NCBI GenBank assembly: GCA_013398615.1
Contig: VZSR01003807.1
Span: 33,710,854-33,774,853, forward strand
DNA: 64,000 nt
DNA from: Brachypodius melanocephalos
Lineage: Eukaryota; Chordata; Aves; Passeriformes; Pycnonotidae
Direction of reading: 5' to 3'
A program made the translations under genes and the position numbers. Below the pieces are notes generated by a model. That model had not been told where the DNA came from. It did not search any database and worked only from the letters and a program-made list of their open reading frames with translations. Each line of letters opens with the position of its first letter. The first letter of the stretch is position 1. Below, one piece after another: positions 34,601 to 47,900 of this stretch.

Positions 34601-37600
34601 TTATATCATGTCTTGTTATTAGACTGCAGGTTCCTAGGGCAGAAATTTGACCTTTTGTTGGCTATATATGTATATCTCATGTAATAAAATGGAGGCTCAG
34701 TTTGGGAAGAGTACCTAAACAGCTGCAACAGTACAAAGTAACAAAACGGTGTTCCTCAGTTTTTAGGATGGGTTTTAGAGATTTTAGTTAGAGTTAGAGT
34801 TTAGAGTTGTTAGACTGTCGTCTAAGGAAGAGCCAGCAATTGCACTGATGTGCATTTAAAACTCTGTGCATAACATTGGCTCCATAACACAGGTACAAAT
34901 TTTAGTCTTACTAGTAACACAAGTCTTCTTGAGTAATAGCCTCAACTGAAAGTCTCTGAGCATTTTATGGTTGGTGGTTTTTGGGTTTGTTTTTTTGTTT
35001 GTTTGGGTTTTTTTGTTTGTTTGTTTTTTAATCTCTTCTAGCAGCCTCCTTGTTAGTTAACTTTAAATATTAGATAAGAAATCTTGCTTGGAATCAGTCT
35101 GAGATTAACATTTGTCCCCTGTGTGGATCTGCTAAGTATAATGTTAGGCCTGAGGGAGTCCTTAGTTTTTCTGAAAGTCACATGGAAGACTTTTAAACAT
35201 CTCAAATGGTATTAGGTTTTATGCTTAGTCAACTAAAATTAGCATCTAGTCAATATAGTCAATGGAGCCCAGAGGAAGCTTCAGGTGACCAGCTATGAGA
35301 GGTGGTTGTACAGATATTGACTGCTGTTTGAGATATTAAAGAGCTACCCTGCTAACCTCTAGCCACCACTCCAGGACACTGGTTTTCCCCAAGTCCTGTG
35401 TCATGCTTGGGATTCGTGAGTTTTGAATAGTTTATGACATCAGAAATAATACTAGGTATCTACTGATGGGCAATGAAATCAAGGTGTCAATATCTACTCA
35501 GTAAGATGATGCTTTCTAGGCTCCTTGGATTATCCTGGTTAGATCTTTGTAGTGAGGTCCGAAGTGAACAGCATGACAGTTGGCACTTGCCTTTGGGAAG
35601 GATTCTGCTGCGTATATGTAGATCTCTAGTGTCATTTAGGTTTTGTGGGATATTTCTTCTGCTCTCTCACAGCCCCTGTAGAAATATGTGTCTTTCTCAA
35701 GGATTGTGTCATGTTTACCAGCCTTCTGCAGGTGTTTTGAGTAGCTGAAAGCATTTTGTGTGCATTGGATGGCTGTACCTACTCTCCAGTTTTCTTAACC
35801 TCATGTGGAATCCCAGCCATTATCTTCAGCTTACACACAGAAGCAAGATATTTCCTGGGATAGCCTCAAAATGCTGTGATTGGAAGTGGAATTTCCAATT
35901 CCTGCAGAGCCAAAAAGACTGGGGAGCAGGGAGTGGTGATCAACCTTTTAACAGAAAGGCTAACACCAGTTAATTAACCATGAGAAGTTTACAACTTCAG
36001 TCCAAGGTAATGAGCCAACTGCCTCATTATTTCCGTAGCACCTCTGCGCTTTTTTCTTTTGTGATATGGTTATTCCCTTTCTCATGAGACATACTTACAG
36101 TATCAGTACTTTTGGCATTTGCTGAATAAGAAAACTGGACAATTACCATGTGTGATATTGTGTATGCAGAATTCCAAGCATGATGATACTAAAATGGATA
36201 ATACATTTTAAATAGTAAAACCACAAATAATTTGGGCCTTTTAAATGTCGAGTTTCTGCTTTGTTTAGTTTTTCTAGCTGCTGTAGCCTTGTCAACAGCT
36301 CCTCTCCTTGGAAATTTCAGTTTGTTCATTTCAGGTAGAGTATTTGAAAAATCTATTAGCAGAATTCTGAAAAGTCACGGATCTTTTTACTGAAGGCTCA
36401 TATATATAGTGTAGTGCTTTATCATGTCTACAGATATTAGTAACTGCATGCTAATAGTGACTGTGTTTTAAGTTCTGAAATATTTGCACTCAAAATCTAC
36501 CTATCACTATGAAACCTGTTTTTCTATGTGTTTTTGGACATATATTTCCAATGAAAATGCCTATGTAGATATCTGATAGCAGAGTTCAGATAATAGATGT
36601 TTTATGCAACCTTAATCCTATCTGACTTATAATCTTGGAAGCTGCATAAGTTTAAACACTGCATTTTGAGTCAGTGAAATGAATTAAGTGTCAGTATGGA
36701 GTGATTCATCTTGTCTAAAACACCAGATTTAGGGTGAGATGAATTACACACTGGAGGTGCCTCATTCATTCTCTTTGTACACATAGGGCTTAAATTTACT
36801 TATTTTGAGGTAGTCAGCTTTGAGTTGACTGAAGCTGATGATGTTAATCTTCCCTTTTGTAATTGGAATGTGGAATGCTGTTAATGTGCTAACATTAGCT
36901 CTTGAGCTTTTAATCAAATCTGCACTGACACTGAAACCCAGATTAAGTTTATAGATGGTATATGTTTCTACTGGTCTTTTAGTGTTCCCTCCAAAACAGT
37001 ATCACAGAAAATTGTTCAAGTTTGTCCATTATTCAGCCATGAGAATCCATAACAAAACTGCTTAGAATAACTTAAATGCATTTTGGACAATGAAAATACG
37101 TGATGCATTTAATTACTCAGCACTCACTGAGACTGTCACCCCAGGTAAAATTTAGAAATTTAATTGGTAACCAATATCTAGTTATGGTTTTACTTGAGTT
37201 TGCTTTGAGGTTGGCATGGGCAGAATCAGCATGTGGCAGTAATGGTGTTACATACAGCCATTCTTGAACTTCCTAAACTACCACTAAGGTGTTTCAAGAT
37301 TTGTCTTTATTTCTCATTATCCTATTCTGATTTGTTTGGTAGTAAATTAAACTAATTTCTGCAAGTCAAGTCTGTCTTGCCCATGCTAGTAATTAACGAG
37401 TGATCCCTTCCTGTTCTTCTCTTGATCCATGAGCATTTTGTTAAATTTCCCTGTCCAGCTGCAGAGCAGGGTGACAGAATGGCTCAGTGGGCACCCAGCA
37501 TCCAGCCAGGTCAATCCACCATAATATGGATGAAAAATTATCTTGTGGGAATGTAGTTTTAAAAAACTGAGAAAAAAATGGATTTCAAAAAATCTTAATT

Positions 37601-40600
37601 GTGAAGTCAGAATCCAATATTTTAATGCAAGTGCCGTATAACGAACTCAAATTTATTTCCAGTCTCAGAATTTGGCAACTTTTCGTCCTCTCCTTGCAAC
37701 AAATTTCATCTAATTAAATCAGGAATCTAGACCTTTCTTAAGGCAGCCATTCTAGTTCCATATAGTAAAAAACCTCATGGCAGGAAGTGCGAAATAGCTA
37801 ATGAAAGAAAACATGTGCCAATGGATTAAATATGCTTTTACAAACCTCTGATTTTTCTGCAATGGGCTATAAGGTGTGCAGGTTTCATGACAGAGATGCG
37901 GCTTGCAGGTAGCTGAGGCAATAACGTTTAAAGGACTGGAAAGCAGATTGCACAGAAATCAAAGTAATGTTTATAATCATTGAGCCGATAATATCTAGAA
38001 TGATTTACAAATAAGTTCCACTATTTTACTCTTGGATTTTGCACAGAAGAAATGAGTAAAATAAATGCCAATGAATTTGAGTAGCTTAGCTCAACACTCA
38101 TAGTACAGCTTTTCATTCCCAAACATTTCCGAAACTCAAAGATCTGTCTTATAGAAAATAAATTCACAATAGTGAAGACTGATCAAAAGTTGAGGAAAAT
38201 TGACAAATAACTTACACATTTATAAGTTAATTCTGACATCAAAAGAATTACCCCCTTAAACATGTTTCTCTTCTGTAACATCTGCAAATTGGAGTCAAAG
38301 CTTGGATTCTCACATTCCATAAGTCTAAATTGCATTGCTTATTTATATAAAATGAAAGATCCCTGAGGTAGCAAACCTATTCCCTTCTGGGATTTTGTTT
38401 GCTGTTTTTAATTTTATTACATTCTCCATGGCTAACCAGCTGCCTTAAAATGACTCCAGAGGTGAGTAGAATAAATGCCAAATGAGATTGACTGACATTG
38501 CATAAGAAGAATAGAAAGGGAAATCTGAGACCACAGATGCTGAGCAAAATGATACATGAATACAATGGAAAGATTCACATCCCCAGAGAACAGATCTTTA
38601 AAATGCAAGACCTGTCATAGAAGTTCCTTTGAATCAAAACTCAGAATTTGTAATTCTTGCAACAGTGTCTTTTGCCCATGCTTCCCAGCAGGACTGAATT
38701 GTTATGGATCATGCAGTCTACTGTTAGCCAAGAGATGCTCTGCATCCAAGTGCTGTTTGTTCCCTGTTTGTACTGCATTGTCAGCAGTAGTAAAGCTGTG
38801 AGTGTTGAAGAGGCACAGCTGGCCTAGAGCAGAAAGTTGGTCACCCTTTTTTATATACTTCAGTTCTTGACAGAATGCTTACTGGGAATTTTTTACTGAT
38901 CGTCTCGGTTCTCCTTATGGCAAGCCCAGAAGGCACTAACATTGTTCTCCTGTTCTTCAGCTCTCAGTTGAATAAAAAATCGAAACAGATATGAATATAA
39001 GGAAAGAAGAAATGTGCTAAAATACTGGAATCTTTGCAAGTAGCTGATATGTCAGGTAAACAGCAATTAAAATGTTTTAATAAGGACATGCTAAGGAAAC
39101 AGTCCTTTATGGAGTTAGGTTGCGTGTGAACATGTCTGCATTAAGCATAGTCTTACAGATGTCAACTTATTGGGCACTTAATGGCTCATTAAAACTAGAG
39201 TAGCATTTGCCTCTGCTTTTCCACCCATTTGGGCAGTGAAGTCCTTCCTTTGAGGGCAGGGTGGAGGAGTGTGAGACCATTAAATACCCTCACTCTGTAA
39301 CGAATTGTCTTTCCAAAGAAAACACAGTAATGTTTTCATTTGTGTGCCTGCAATCCTGCTGGGATTGCCTTCCCGTCCCTTGAAAAATGCTCTCTGCCTC
39401 ACTCTATTAGCTGAAAGTCAGATGTCTTTCAGCTTCATTGAATCAAGGGTAGGTTCCAAAGGCTGACTGCTGACAAACCCCAGCCGTGCATCCAGCAAAC
39501 ACCCCACAGTGGCTGTTGGTTTAGTAGATTCCAGCTGCTGGTGAAAAGTATGAGAACACCAGTGGCTTTTAACCACCCAGGGAATTATAGATCAAAACTA
39601 TTATCTAGAACAGCACTAAAAAATGATGTGATGAAATAAATATGAGCAGTCTGAGTTTCCAATGAACTTCATTATACTGCCACATGGAATACAGCAGCTC
39701 TGGCATTGCTCAGTGGAAGCAGACAAGTGTTACTGAGAACACAGACCTGATACTCCTTTCTCTGATCCTATAAGATGAAGGGAAAATAATATTTCTTCCA
39801 GTATGCATTCTTGGAAATTCTTTCTATTTTCTCTAAACAACCAAGCAAAAAACTCAGACCCCTGAAGACCTCCCAAAACCCTCACCTGAAACTTAAATGT
39901 ATTCCAATTTAAAGTGTTAAAACTTGTCTGTTTTGTGACAATAATTTATCACTGCTCACGATTGCTGGCATTTAATTCTCCCAGGCAGCTACCTTTTGGA
40001 TTATACATGTTGATGCTATACCTGTCTGAATCCCACCATATTTAAACTTCACTGTTTATTAGTTTTAACTCTGGAGAAAAAGACTGTTATAAATAGTATT
40101 ACAATATAAATTAAAACCTTAGGAAATAAGGGTTTGTGGTGCTGATGAGAAAATGGAGTGAATATGGGCTCCACTGACTCTTATTTTTCCCTGCTGGTAT
40201 AGCAATGCTAAGTCAGACAGCTTAGCTGAAATTGAACAGAAGAATCACACAGGCCATTAAGACATTCTTTTTCAATCTGCTGGTTGCTTGATTTGCCCTG
40301 AACTCATTGGCTACCCTACATATCAGATGCTCAGTCTTGCTCCTGATCTGTGAGTTTCTGACATCTTACTCCAGGAGAGTTTCTGTGGGTGACCAGCAGG
40401 GAGCAGAGAGGTTTAGAGAGGGCTTAGGAAATTGGGCAGAATGGAGGATCTGCAGATCAGGTTTCAGTTTCAGACATAAGGGAAAGACCTTCTGAAGGAA
40501 GATTTTCAGTGATATTGTATGGTCTAATAACCTTATATTTAATTGGGACTTGTTTTGCTTATGACCTTTGACAATTGTGTCTAATGTACCTCTAACATCA

Positions 40601-41550
40601 CATGCTTTGTGATCCTGGAAAATAGCATAAAGGTGGGTGCTTTTCAGAAACATACCTATAACTTTAAAATTTATTTCCCCTGTGGGGACTGATTTTCAGG
40701 ATAACATAATCTCAGGTCACTGCAACTTGTCAGCAGTCTGTCTTCCCATTCTCTCATTTGCTGAAGTAATCAGATATGTCTGTAGGATATTGTCACCTCC
40801 TTTCTGACACAGTTAATGATAGTTCATCATGTGAGTCTGCTGTGAGGCTTTGGAATTGTCATCTGTGTTTCTCACTTTTTTTGTTCTTCTTTCCTCGGTT
40901 GATTTTCCATTTCTCTATCTATACTCTAAATGTTTTTTACAATTTTTTGCTGTACATTTCAAAGAATTAAATTGAATCCCATGAAATAAAGGATTAACAA
41001 GAAACTAGGTCGTTAGTCCAGGCTAAGCAACTGGATATTTTTGTGCTCTTCTTGTAGAAAAGAGGTTTTCTCTTAGTAATGCACTCAGTTCCATGGGTTG
41101 GTAATAGCTATCGGGAATATTGGAACTAAGACCCACCAGATCTTCACTATGCTAAAGGATATAAATAGAACAGTAACTAGTGAATAGAAATGAGTGAAGT
41201 GACTGGGCAGAATTTGTCATATTTCCTTTTAAATTCATCTGGTCTGGAAGACAGTTTTCCTTCCCTTGCAGAAGAGAAAGTTGGCCTGAATATTATGGCA
41301 GATGCAACAAAATTGCCGATACACTGCCCCATTTGGCAAAATTATAAGTAGTGCATTGCCTGTGAGTCATTTCCATACTGTTTGTGCCAGTGCACAGCAG
41401 TGTATGCAAACGGGGTTTCCAGTACTGTGCAAACTGATGCAGACTGGTTCTGTAGGTTGGCATAAAATCTGAGCATGTGCAATCCACTGCCAGATCGTAA
41501 CACTAACAGGCCAAATGTCTATCTAATAATAGACACCACAAACCACCACA
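28630..41550. other. Intergenic DNA upstream of UFL1, no supported gene
   Basis: This stretch lies on the side where vertebrates have the long UFL1-FUT9 gap. No exon, RNA gene or recognisable transposon was found. A (GTTT)n-like tract lies at 34984-35029. The segment 30700-31120 is denser in TAAT-type and other transcription-factor-like words than its surroundings. A 105-codon ORF at 33482-33799 looks like chance. Confidence 0.7.
34984..35029 (+). repeat. Degenerate (GTTT)n simple repeat
   Basis: Alternating GTTT units are interrupted by short T runs and GGG. It is low-complexity sequence with no linked element. Confidence 0.7.
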
Positions 41551-41560
41551 ATGATAGATT

Positions 41561-41601
41561 GGATGGATGGATGGATGGATGGATGGATGGATGGATGGAT
41601 G

Positions 41602-41646
<45 letters not shown>
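41561..41646 (+). repeat. Compound microsatellite (GGAT)11-(AGAT)~10
   Basis: Eleven uninterrupted GGAT units pass directly into about ten AGAT units at 41605. A likely origin is a G-to-A change in one unit followed by expansion. It ends about 50 bp before the CR1 fragment and should be highly polymorphic. Confidence 0.95.
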
Positions 41647-41647
<1 letters not shown>

Positions 41648-41694
41648 AAGAAGAAAAGGTAACTCTTCCCAGTAAGGAAAGATGGGGCAAAATT

Positions 41695-41988
41695 TACAAG
41701 AGTGTGTTACAGGACAAGGGGGAATGGCTTCAAATTGAAAGAGAGTAGGTTTAGATTAGATATTGGGAAAAAATTCTTTACTGAGAAGGTGATGAGGCGC
41801 TGGAACAGGTTGCCTAGGGAAGCTGTGAATGCTCCATCCCTGGAGGTGTTCAAGGGCAGGTTGGATGGGGTACTGAGCAACCTGGCCTAGCTGAAGATGT
41901 CACTGCCCATGGCAGGGGGTTTGTAAGTGGATGATCTTCAAGGTCCCCTTCCAACCCATACTATTCCATGATTCTGTGATTCTATGAT
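41695..41988 (+). mobile_element. CR1 LINE fragment, 3' end (plus strand)
   Basis: The last part of CR1 ORF2 is readable as WNRLPREAVNAPSLEVFKGR followed by LDGVLSNLA. It is followed by the typical CR1 3' UTR (gatcttcaaggtccccttcc, then aaccca). The end at 41971-41988 has the short terminal repeats attctgtg and attctatg that mark avian CR1 elements, which lack a poly(A) tail. The copy is strongly 5'-truncated, as most are. Confidence 0.92.
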
Positions 41989-44900
41989 ATTGTATAGGAC
42001 TGAATAGATTTCCTGATGACATGCTTGTAAAACACCTTAGAACCGTACCTAAGTGATATGCCTATCCTAAGTGACTGTTTTTGTTTCAGTGACAATGCCC
42101 TTAGAGGGAGCCTGTGAGAATAAGCTGCTTTGTCTTGTTTTTACCTTTGCCATTCAGCATTCTTATTTTTTTGCAGGAGGATATGGGCACTTAAACCATA
42201 GTTAACAAACAGTATTTTGTGAAACGGGCATCCTATTCGGAATCAGTTGCACACCTACTTTCACCTCCATCTTGACTTCCTCCTTTCTGAGGACACAAGA
42301 CTGTTCAAGTCTAGGGCACAGATCCAGGAGAAGTCCAGCACTGTTAACTCTTTTTCTAGCATGATTTTAGCACATGCCAGGTAATAGCTTTTCAGACTTC
42401 CAGGAGATAGTCTGGAGAGCGGTACAGGCCATGCCACATTTCCATGTTTGGCAGAAAGAAAATGCAGGTGCATAGTTGTAAGTTGCACTTTGTTACATGT
42501 TTCTGTGACAGGTGTCTCTGCTGCAGCCAGCAGAGATGTGAATCCACTCATTAGAAGAGAACTGACCATAAACCATGTTGTGAACCCTTAATTTTACAGA
42601 AAGGGGCCAAAGCAGTCTTAGCTCTAGTGCTCCCTGGAGAAGAGAGAATCTTTGTGTGCATGGCTCTGCAGCCTGAATAGGCAGGTGTAAATGAGGTTTA
42701 CTAACCTGTAGAGCAGTAGGTGTTGGGTTTTGACTCTTTCAGCTGTCACCAGCTTGAAGGATCATGGGGATCACTGAACAGACACTGTCTTCTTAAGCCT
42801 GTTCTCCACCATGCAGACACAAGGGAAGGCAGTGCTGGTTTAGTTCAATCAAGCTGTACCCTACCAGCATGGAGACAATTGGCTTAACCCTTCTGCATCA
42901 GCAATCAAATATACTAAAGGTCTAGTCACTGTCATTCACTAGCAGGCAGAAGAATTGTAGATCAGCCTGGGATCATGACCGTGGGAACTAGAAGCCATCT
43001 ATTTGACAACAGGCCAGCAAAGAGAAAATAAAGAAACATAACATGAACTTGAGAAAAAAACCCTAAACAAACCAGTACTGGAGTGTGAAGAAGCAGTAAC
43101 AATGTTGTGGAGGGAAAGAGACGTGAGAGACTTTTCCATCATAGTCCTATTTCTTGCCCCAGTTCTGCTTGCTAAAGTATGCATGACAAAGTATTACTTT
43201 GTAATGATTGTTGCTTACTCCTAATTGAAATCTATAATCCTGTTACAAATGCATCCAGACACATTTAATGAAACCATATCCTGTTGAGCAAATTGAGATC
43301 CAGGTTCCTAGCTTATTTCTAAACAAATAACACACAGTGTGAGAGTCTAGGCATGGAATTAGGCATCTTGTAGGAAATGCTGCCAGGTCCTTCAGGTTAG
43401 CTGAGAATCTGGGTTGCTGCTATTTGCAATTTCTAAAGCGTAGCAGGATAGCTCATTTTCCTGCCTGCCTTGGATTTCCAGTTAGGCTGCCTCATGGGGA
43501 TATTTTGTCTTCTGCAATATTCTACTGATGGAGAGAAGGAGAAGCTTAAATATGCTTTCTCTATGACTTTTTGAGAACTGGCAGGCTTTTTCATCAAAAT
43601 TGAAGGCAAGGTTGCTCAACTAGAACATCTCTTATTCTGCTAACCATTATTTTTCAGACCTGGAAATTGAACTGGAAATAAATCTATTTTGTAATATTCT
43701 GATAAATGGACAGAATAGCAGCTTCAATTTGCTTTCCCATGCTAAGTGCCACCATTCCACCTTTCAGTGTAAGATCCAACTTTGACCATTACGGAAGGAA
43801 GGCACTTAGAAATTTCAAGGTCTAAAATTGCCTTCTGCTTGCTTGGCTACCCTTTCACCTTTTCCTGCTACATACTCCCCCCAAAATCAACACTTCCACC
43901 TCCACACAAATTGAATATTCCTGCCTGAAAGTTACTCTATAGTCCTTGTGTTCACAGTGTCATAATGCCAGACTCTAGGTGGCAGCATCTGTGAGTGAAT
44001 ATTAGATGTTTTCCTAAACTGCTTATTTCAAACATATCTCAGCTGATAATCTTTATAGAATAGCCTTCCTTAAAGCATTTTTTTCCCGCTCTTTATTTTC
44101 ATCCTATAAAACTTAGTAATGTACTAAATGTACAGGTGTTGAAAGAATTCATATCAGCATGTTAACAGAGCTTCCATGATGGTTCAGTTCTTTACTGTAG
44201 CTTGAGGCACAGATGGAGAGCAGCACGGGATGCTGAGCCATTACAGTCTGAAACACAAAAGAGAATGTTTGGGTAGAAAATACACAGTTTTGCTGCTGTC
44301 ATAGAAGGTAAGGTGTGCCTCTGTATCTTGGCTCTTCATCAGCTGCTTCTGCTGTAACAGATGATGCCTTTTCAGGGTTATAAAAGCCCAGGCTGAGGGC
44401 ATAGATCTTTAGGTATTTTTCACCACAAAAAAATAATATTCAAGCTGGGTACAACAATGTGCAGAGGGACAGCATTCATTCTAACAGAAGCATAGGTATG
44501 GTGGATGTTACTGCAGTCTAATGATGATCTGAGATACAAGCAACCAAGCTAGGGTCAGAGCTGAGCACAAACATACCTAAAGCATAATTCAGGCAAGGAG
44601 CTTAACAGCATTTCCTGGACCAATGGGCATGGATGGAGGTCAAAGCAATTAAAACTTATTGATGTGCTTAGGACAATGACAATTAATTATCTAACTCAGA
44701 CTGTTAGACTAATAAAACTTTAAGTGGAATAAAAATATGTTCTTAGCTTCATTTATATGTTAGGTTCCATTTTGTCCATAACAAGACTTTGAGTGTAACA
44801 GCATCTCTTTTAATCCAGCAGCTGCAGCTCTAATTATAGCCCCATTGCCATAGGGCAAGTACATGGACAAGCCTGTGCCCTGGTACAGAATGAGCTTGAC

Positions 44901-47900
44901 TACTCTCACTACCTGGGCAAATCTCTTTTCTGCTGTTTCCAGTGATATTTTGTAGAGATTAAATCATTTCTTTACATCATTTGTACAGATACTGCCTGAG
45001 GCCTGAACAATTGGATCCCCGAGTGCAATGAGCACAGTCCCAAAATAGTTTTATTTTGTAATGATCTGGGTGTAACAATACAGCACAGCACTATTTTTAC
45101 TCAGAAAAAATAAAAAAAACCAAAAAATGAGTAGCTAGGTCACAAGTCCAAGCCCTTACCTATGTTTGTAAACACACATACAGACACATAATTAACATAG
45201 AGGATTAATTTTACTTTCTATGTGTTCCAGAATGGACACTGAGAAGGGATTGAGCTTGATATGTAAGCAAAATCAATTAACCTTTGTTTGCCCTCAGCTA
45301 ACACTCCCACTCACCTGTCTCCATATCCATGTGAATAGAAAGTTACTCTCTACAACCTACAAAAGATGAAAAATAGCAGCTGCTGAAATTCATATTTATC
45401 ATTAAAATATAATTTGTCTCAGGAGGTATCTGTACTTCTCATTAATACAAACAGACGAGGACTTGAAAATAATGGTGCAGATACTTTTTTCCAGCTGTTA
45501 ATGTATGTTTAGAATTTCCATTGATATTCTTGCTTCTATGATCAGCACATGGCTGGGTATGCATATGTTTACAGAATAGAATCCTCAGAATTCCTGTGCA
45601 GTCAGAACAACAGAATATACCACTGATGCCAATTTTTTTTTTGCTTTTGTATTTCCTTTAAATATGTTCATAGTGCTGTAGACTATTGTTGTATAGTTAC
45701 ATAGTTCCTAGCTAACTGCAGTACTTTTCCTCCCCTGATAAGCAGAAAGATAAAATACATCCTCCAGATGCTCCAAGCCCTGGAGGTTCAAGACTAAATT
45801 ATCTGGGAGGCAAGGATGAACTGCTCTCCCCAGACACTTTCTCATAAAGAAAGTACAGCTACTACCAAGGGGGGCAGGGGGAGGGTATCCAGGAAAGGGT
45901 TTAACCAGAAGGAGGAATTCCCTCATCACCTATGCTTCTAATTGTGAATACTTGTCAATTATGCTAATTTCCTAAATTTATAAAACTGTGTCTACTCTGT
46001 GTGGGCTGGGCATTTTTTCATATCTACCCCTAGAGGTCTCTCTGAAGACCAGCCTTCATATTACCTCCTATACTAATATTGTCTCAAAAGGATGTTGTTT
46101 TATTCCTAGGTCTTTAAGGCACCACCACATATCTACATTTGCCTCAGTACTATGCTCTAATCAACAGGAGAACAATCTGAAGAACTTTTCAATATCATCT
46201 AGCTGAATGCTGCTCTGACATGTTTTCTCGTTCTATAATAATTTCATTGTAATAATTAGTGATGTCACCATTGATACAGTGCAGTTCTGTATGATTCATT
46301 TTATACATGGCAGTGCATATATATTATGCTTTCCTTTGAATATATAGTACAAGGATGTTAAGAACTTTGTACATGCACATATTTAAATAATAATGAAATA
46401 GGTTAAATGGGGAGACTTAAGAAAATAGTGTCATAGAAAACAGCAGTCATTTCATAGACAAGCTCCTGTACATTAATCAAAATATGGCTCTGAATTTCTG
46501 AAGATTGTAATGCAGAATGTGAAAGAGGATTTTGAGTAATGCCTGATGCAGAAGGCAAAACAGTGGTCTGAATTCTGACTTGATTAATGGATGCTCTGCT
46601 CATAAAGCAGAAGCAGCATAGGTATAAACTGGGTCAGCTTTGTGGAATGTAGTCTCAAGAAATAAACCAAATATGAGCTGTCACTGCAATACTGTTAGGA
46701 TTATTCCCATGACCACTGCTGCCATAACCATTCTTATTTAAGGTCAGAGCCTTTCAGAGAGACTCCTTGTTTCACTTGCACTCACTTTGCTCATAGATAG
46801 ACAGGAAGGTGTGGTATGTCTCAATCAGGTCCTGGTATGGATGGACTAATCTTTATGGTCATATTTAGATGCTGGTCTCTCTTGCTCTTAGTGAACTAAA
46901 CTGAAAAAACAGAATCTGAGCTCCCTCAAGTTATGAAAATTAAATTCTGGTTCTTACTGCAGATAGCCTAAGGCATAAGCATCTCCCTGAGAAAGAAGGG
47001 GTTTATTACAAAAAATCTCCTAAACAGCCATGTTCAGGCTAGCATTGTTCAGTCATCCGCAATTTGTTTATGGAAGATTATCCATGCAGCCAGAAGCAAC
47101 AGAAAAGATATATTTATGTTCTCTCAAATATAAACTGTGTTATGTGTACTAGATTTACAATCATAGAGCTGTTGGTTTGATGCTTTGCTTTAGCATATAG
47201 CAAATATAAACACATAGATACTGTGATGCTGAGTGTAAATTAAATTATTCAATTAAAAATTATGTAGAATAATTACATAAGATTTGTTTATTTCCTCAAA
47301 AGTCACTGGAAACAAATTCAGTTCATTCTAACCACTACTCATGGTTATAAGGCTTTTCAGTTGTTACAGATCTCGACAGAAAATTCCGGAGTAGACCTGT
47401 GTGTGAACATGCATGTAATGCAACAGATGCTCAAGAAAACAATATCATACAAAACAAGAACACGTACGTTTTTCATTTTCAATGTAATGCTAACAAGCTG
47501 AGGGTATTTGTTGCCATTCCTTTACAAAAGACACTTGTAACTTTGTCCACCACAATTTTTGCATTTAGCCTAAGTGAATATATGCCTACTCTACAAGTCT
47601 GTGGTTAGCACAAGGAATCCTTACTCATGGTACCACGCAAAGCACATGAATCCACCATTACTCTGTTGGTTATTTAAGGCAAATGAAAATGGAAACATCT
47701 TACATGTTCAAACAAATTAGTACAAATTCACTGTATCTTTCAACAAAAGCCCAATGCAAGAGGAACCCCAGAAAAAAAGCATGCCAGCCCAGTCATGACA
47801 AAAATTTCCTCATGGGAGATTTTCAGGGTACTTTTGCTATCCATTACCAGCCCCCCTGCCAGTGGAGTTCTGAAATTTCTTTCTTGCAGCTCTAGCCTTA

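Noticed and set aside
37441..37520. Stretch resembling a dispersed avian repeat (ggctcagtgggcacccagca)
   Set aside because: Too short, and I could not tie it to a named family with confidence.
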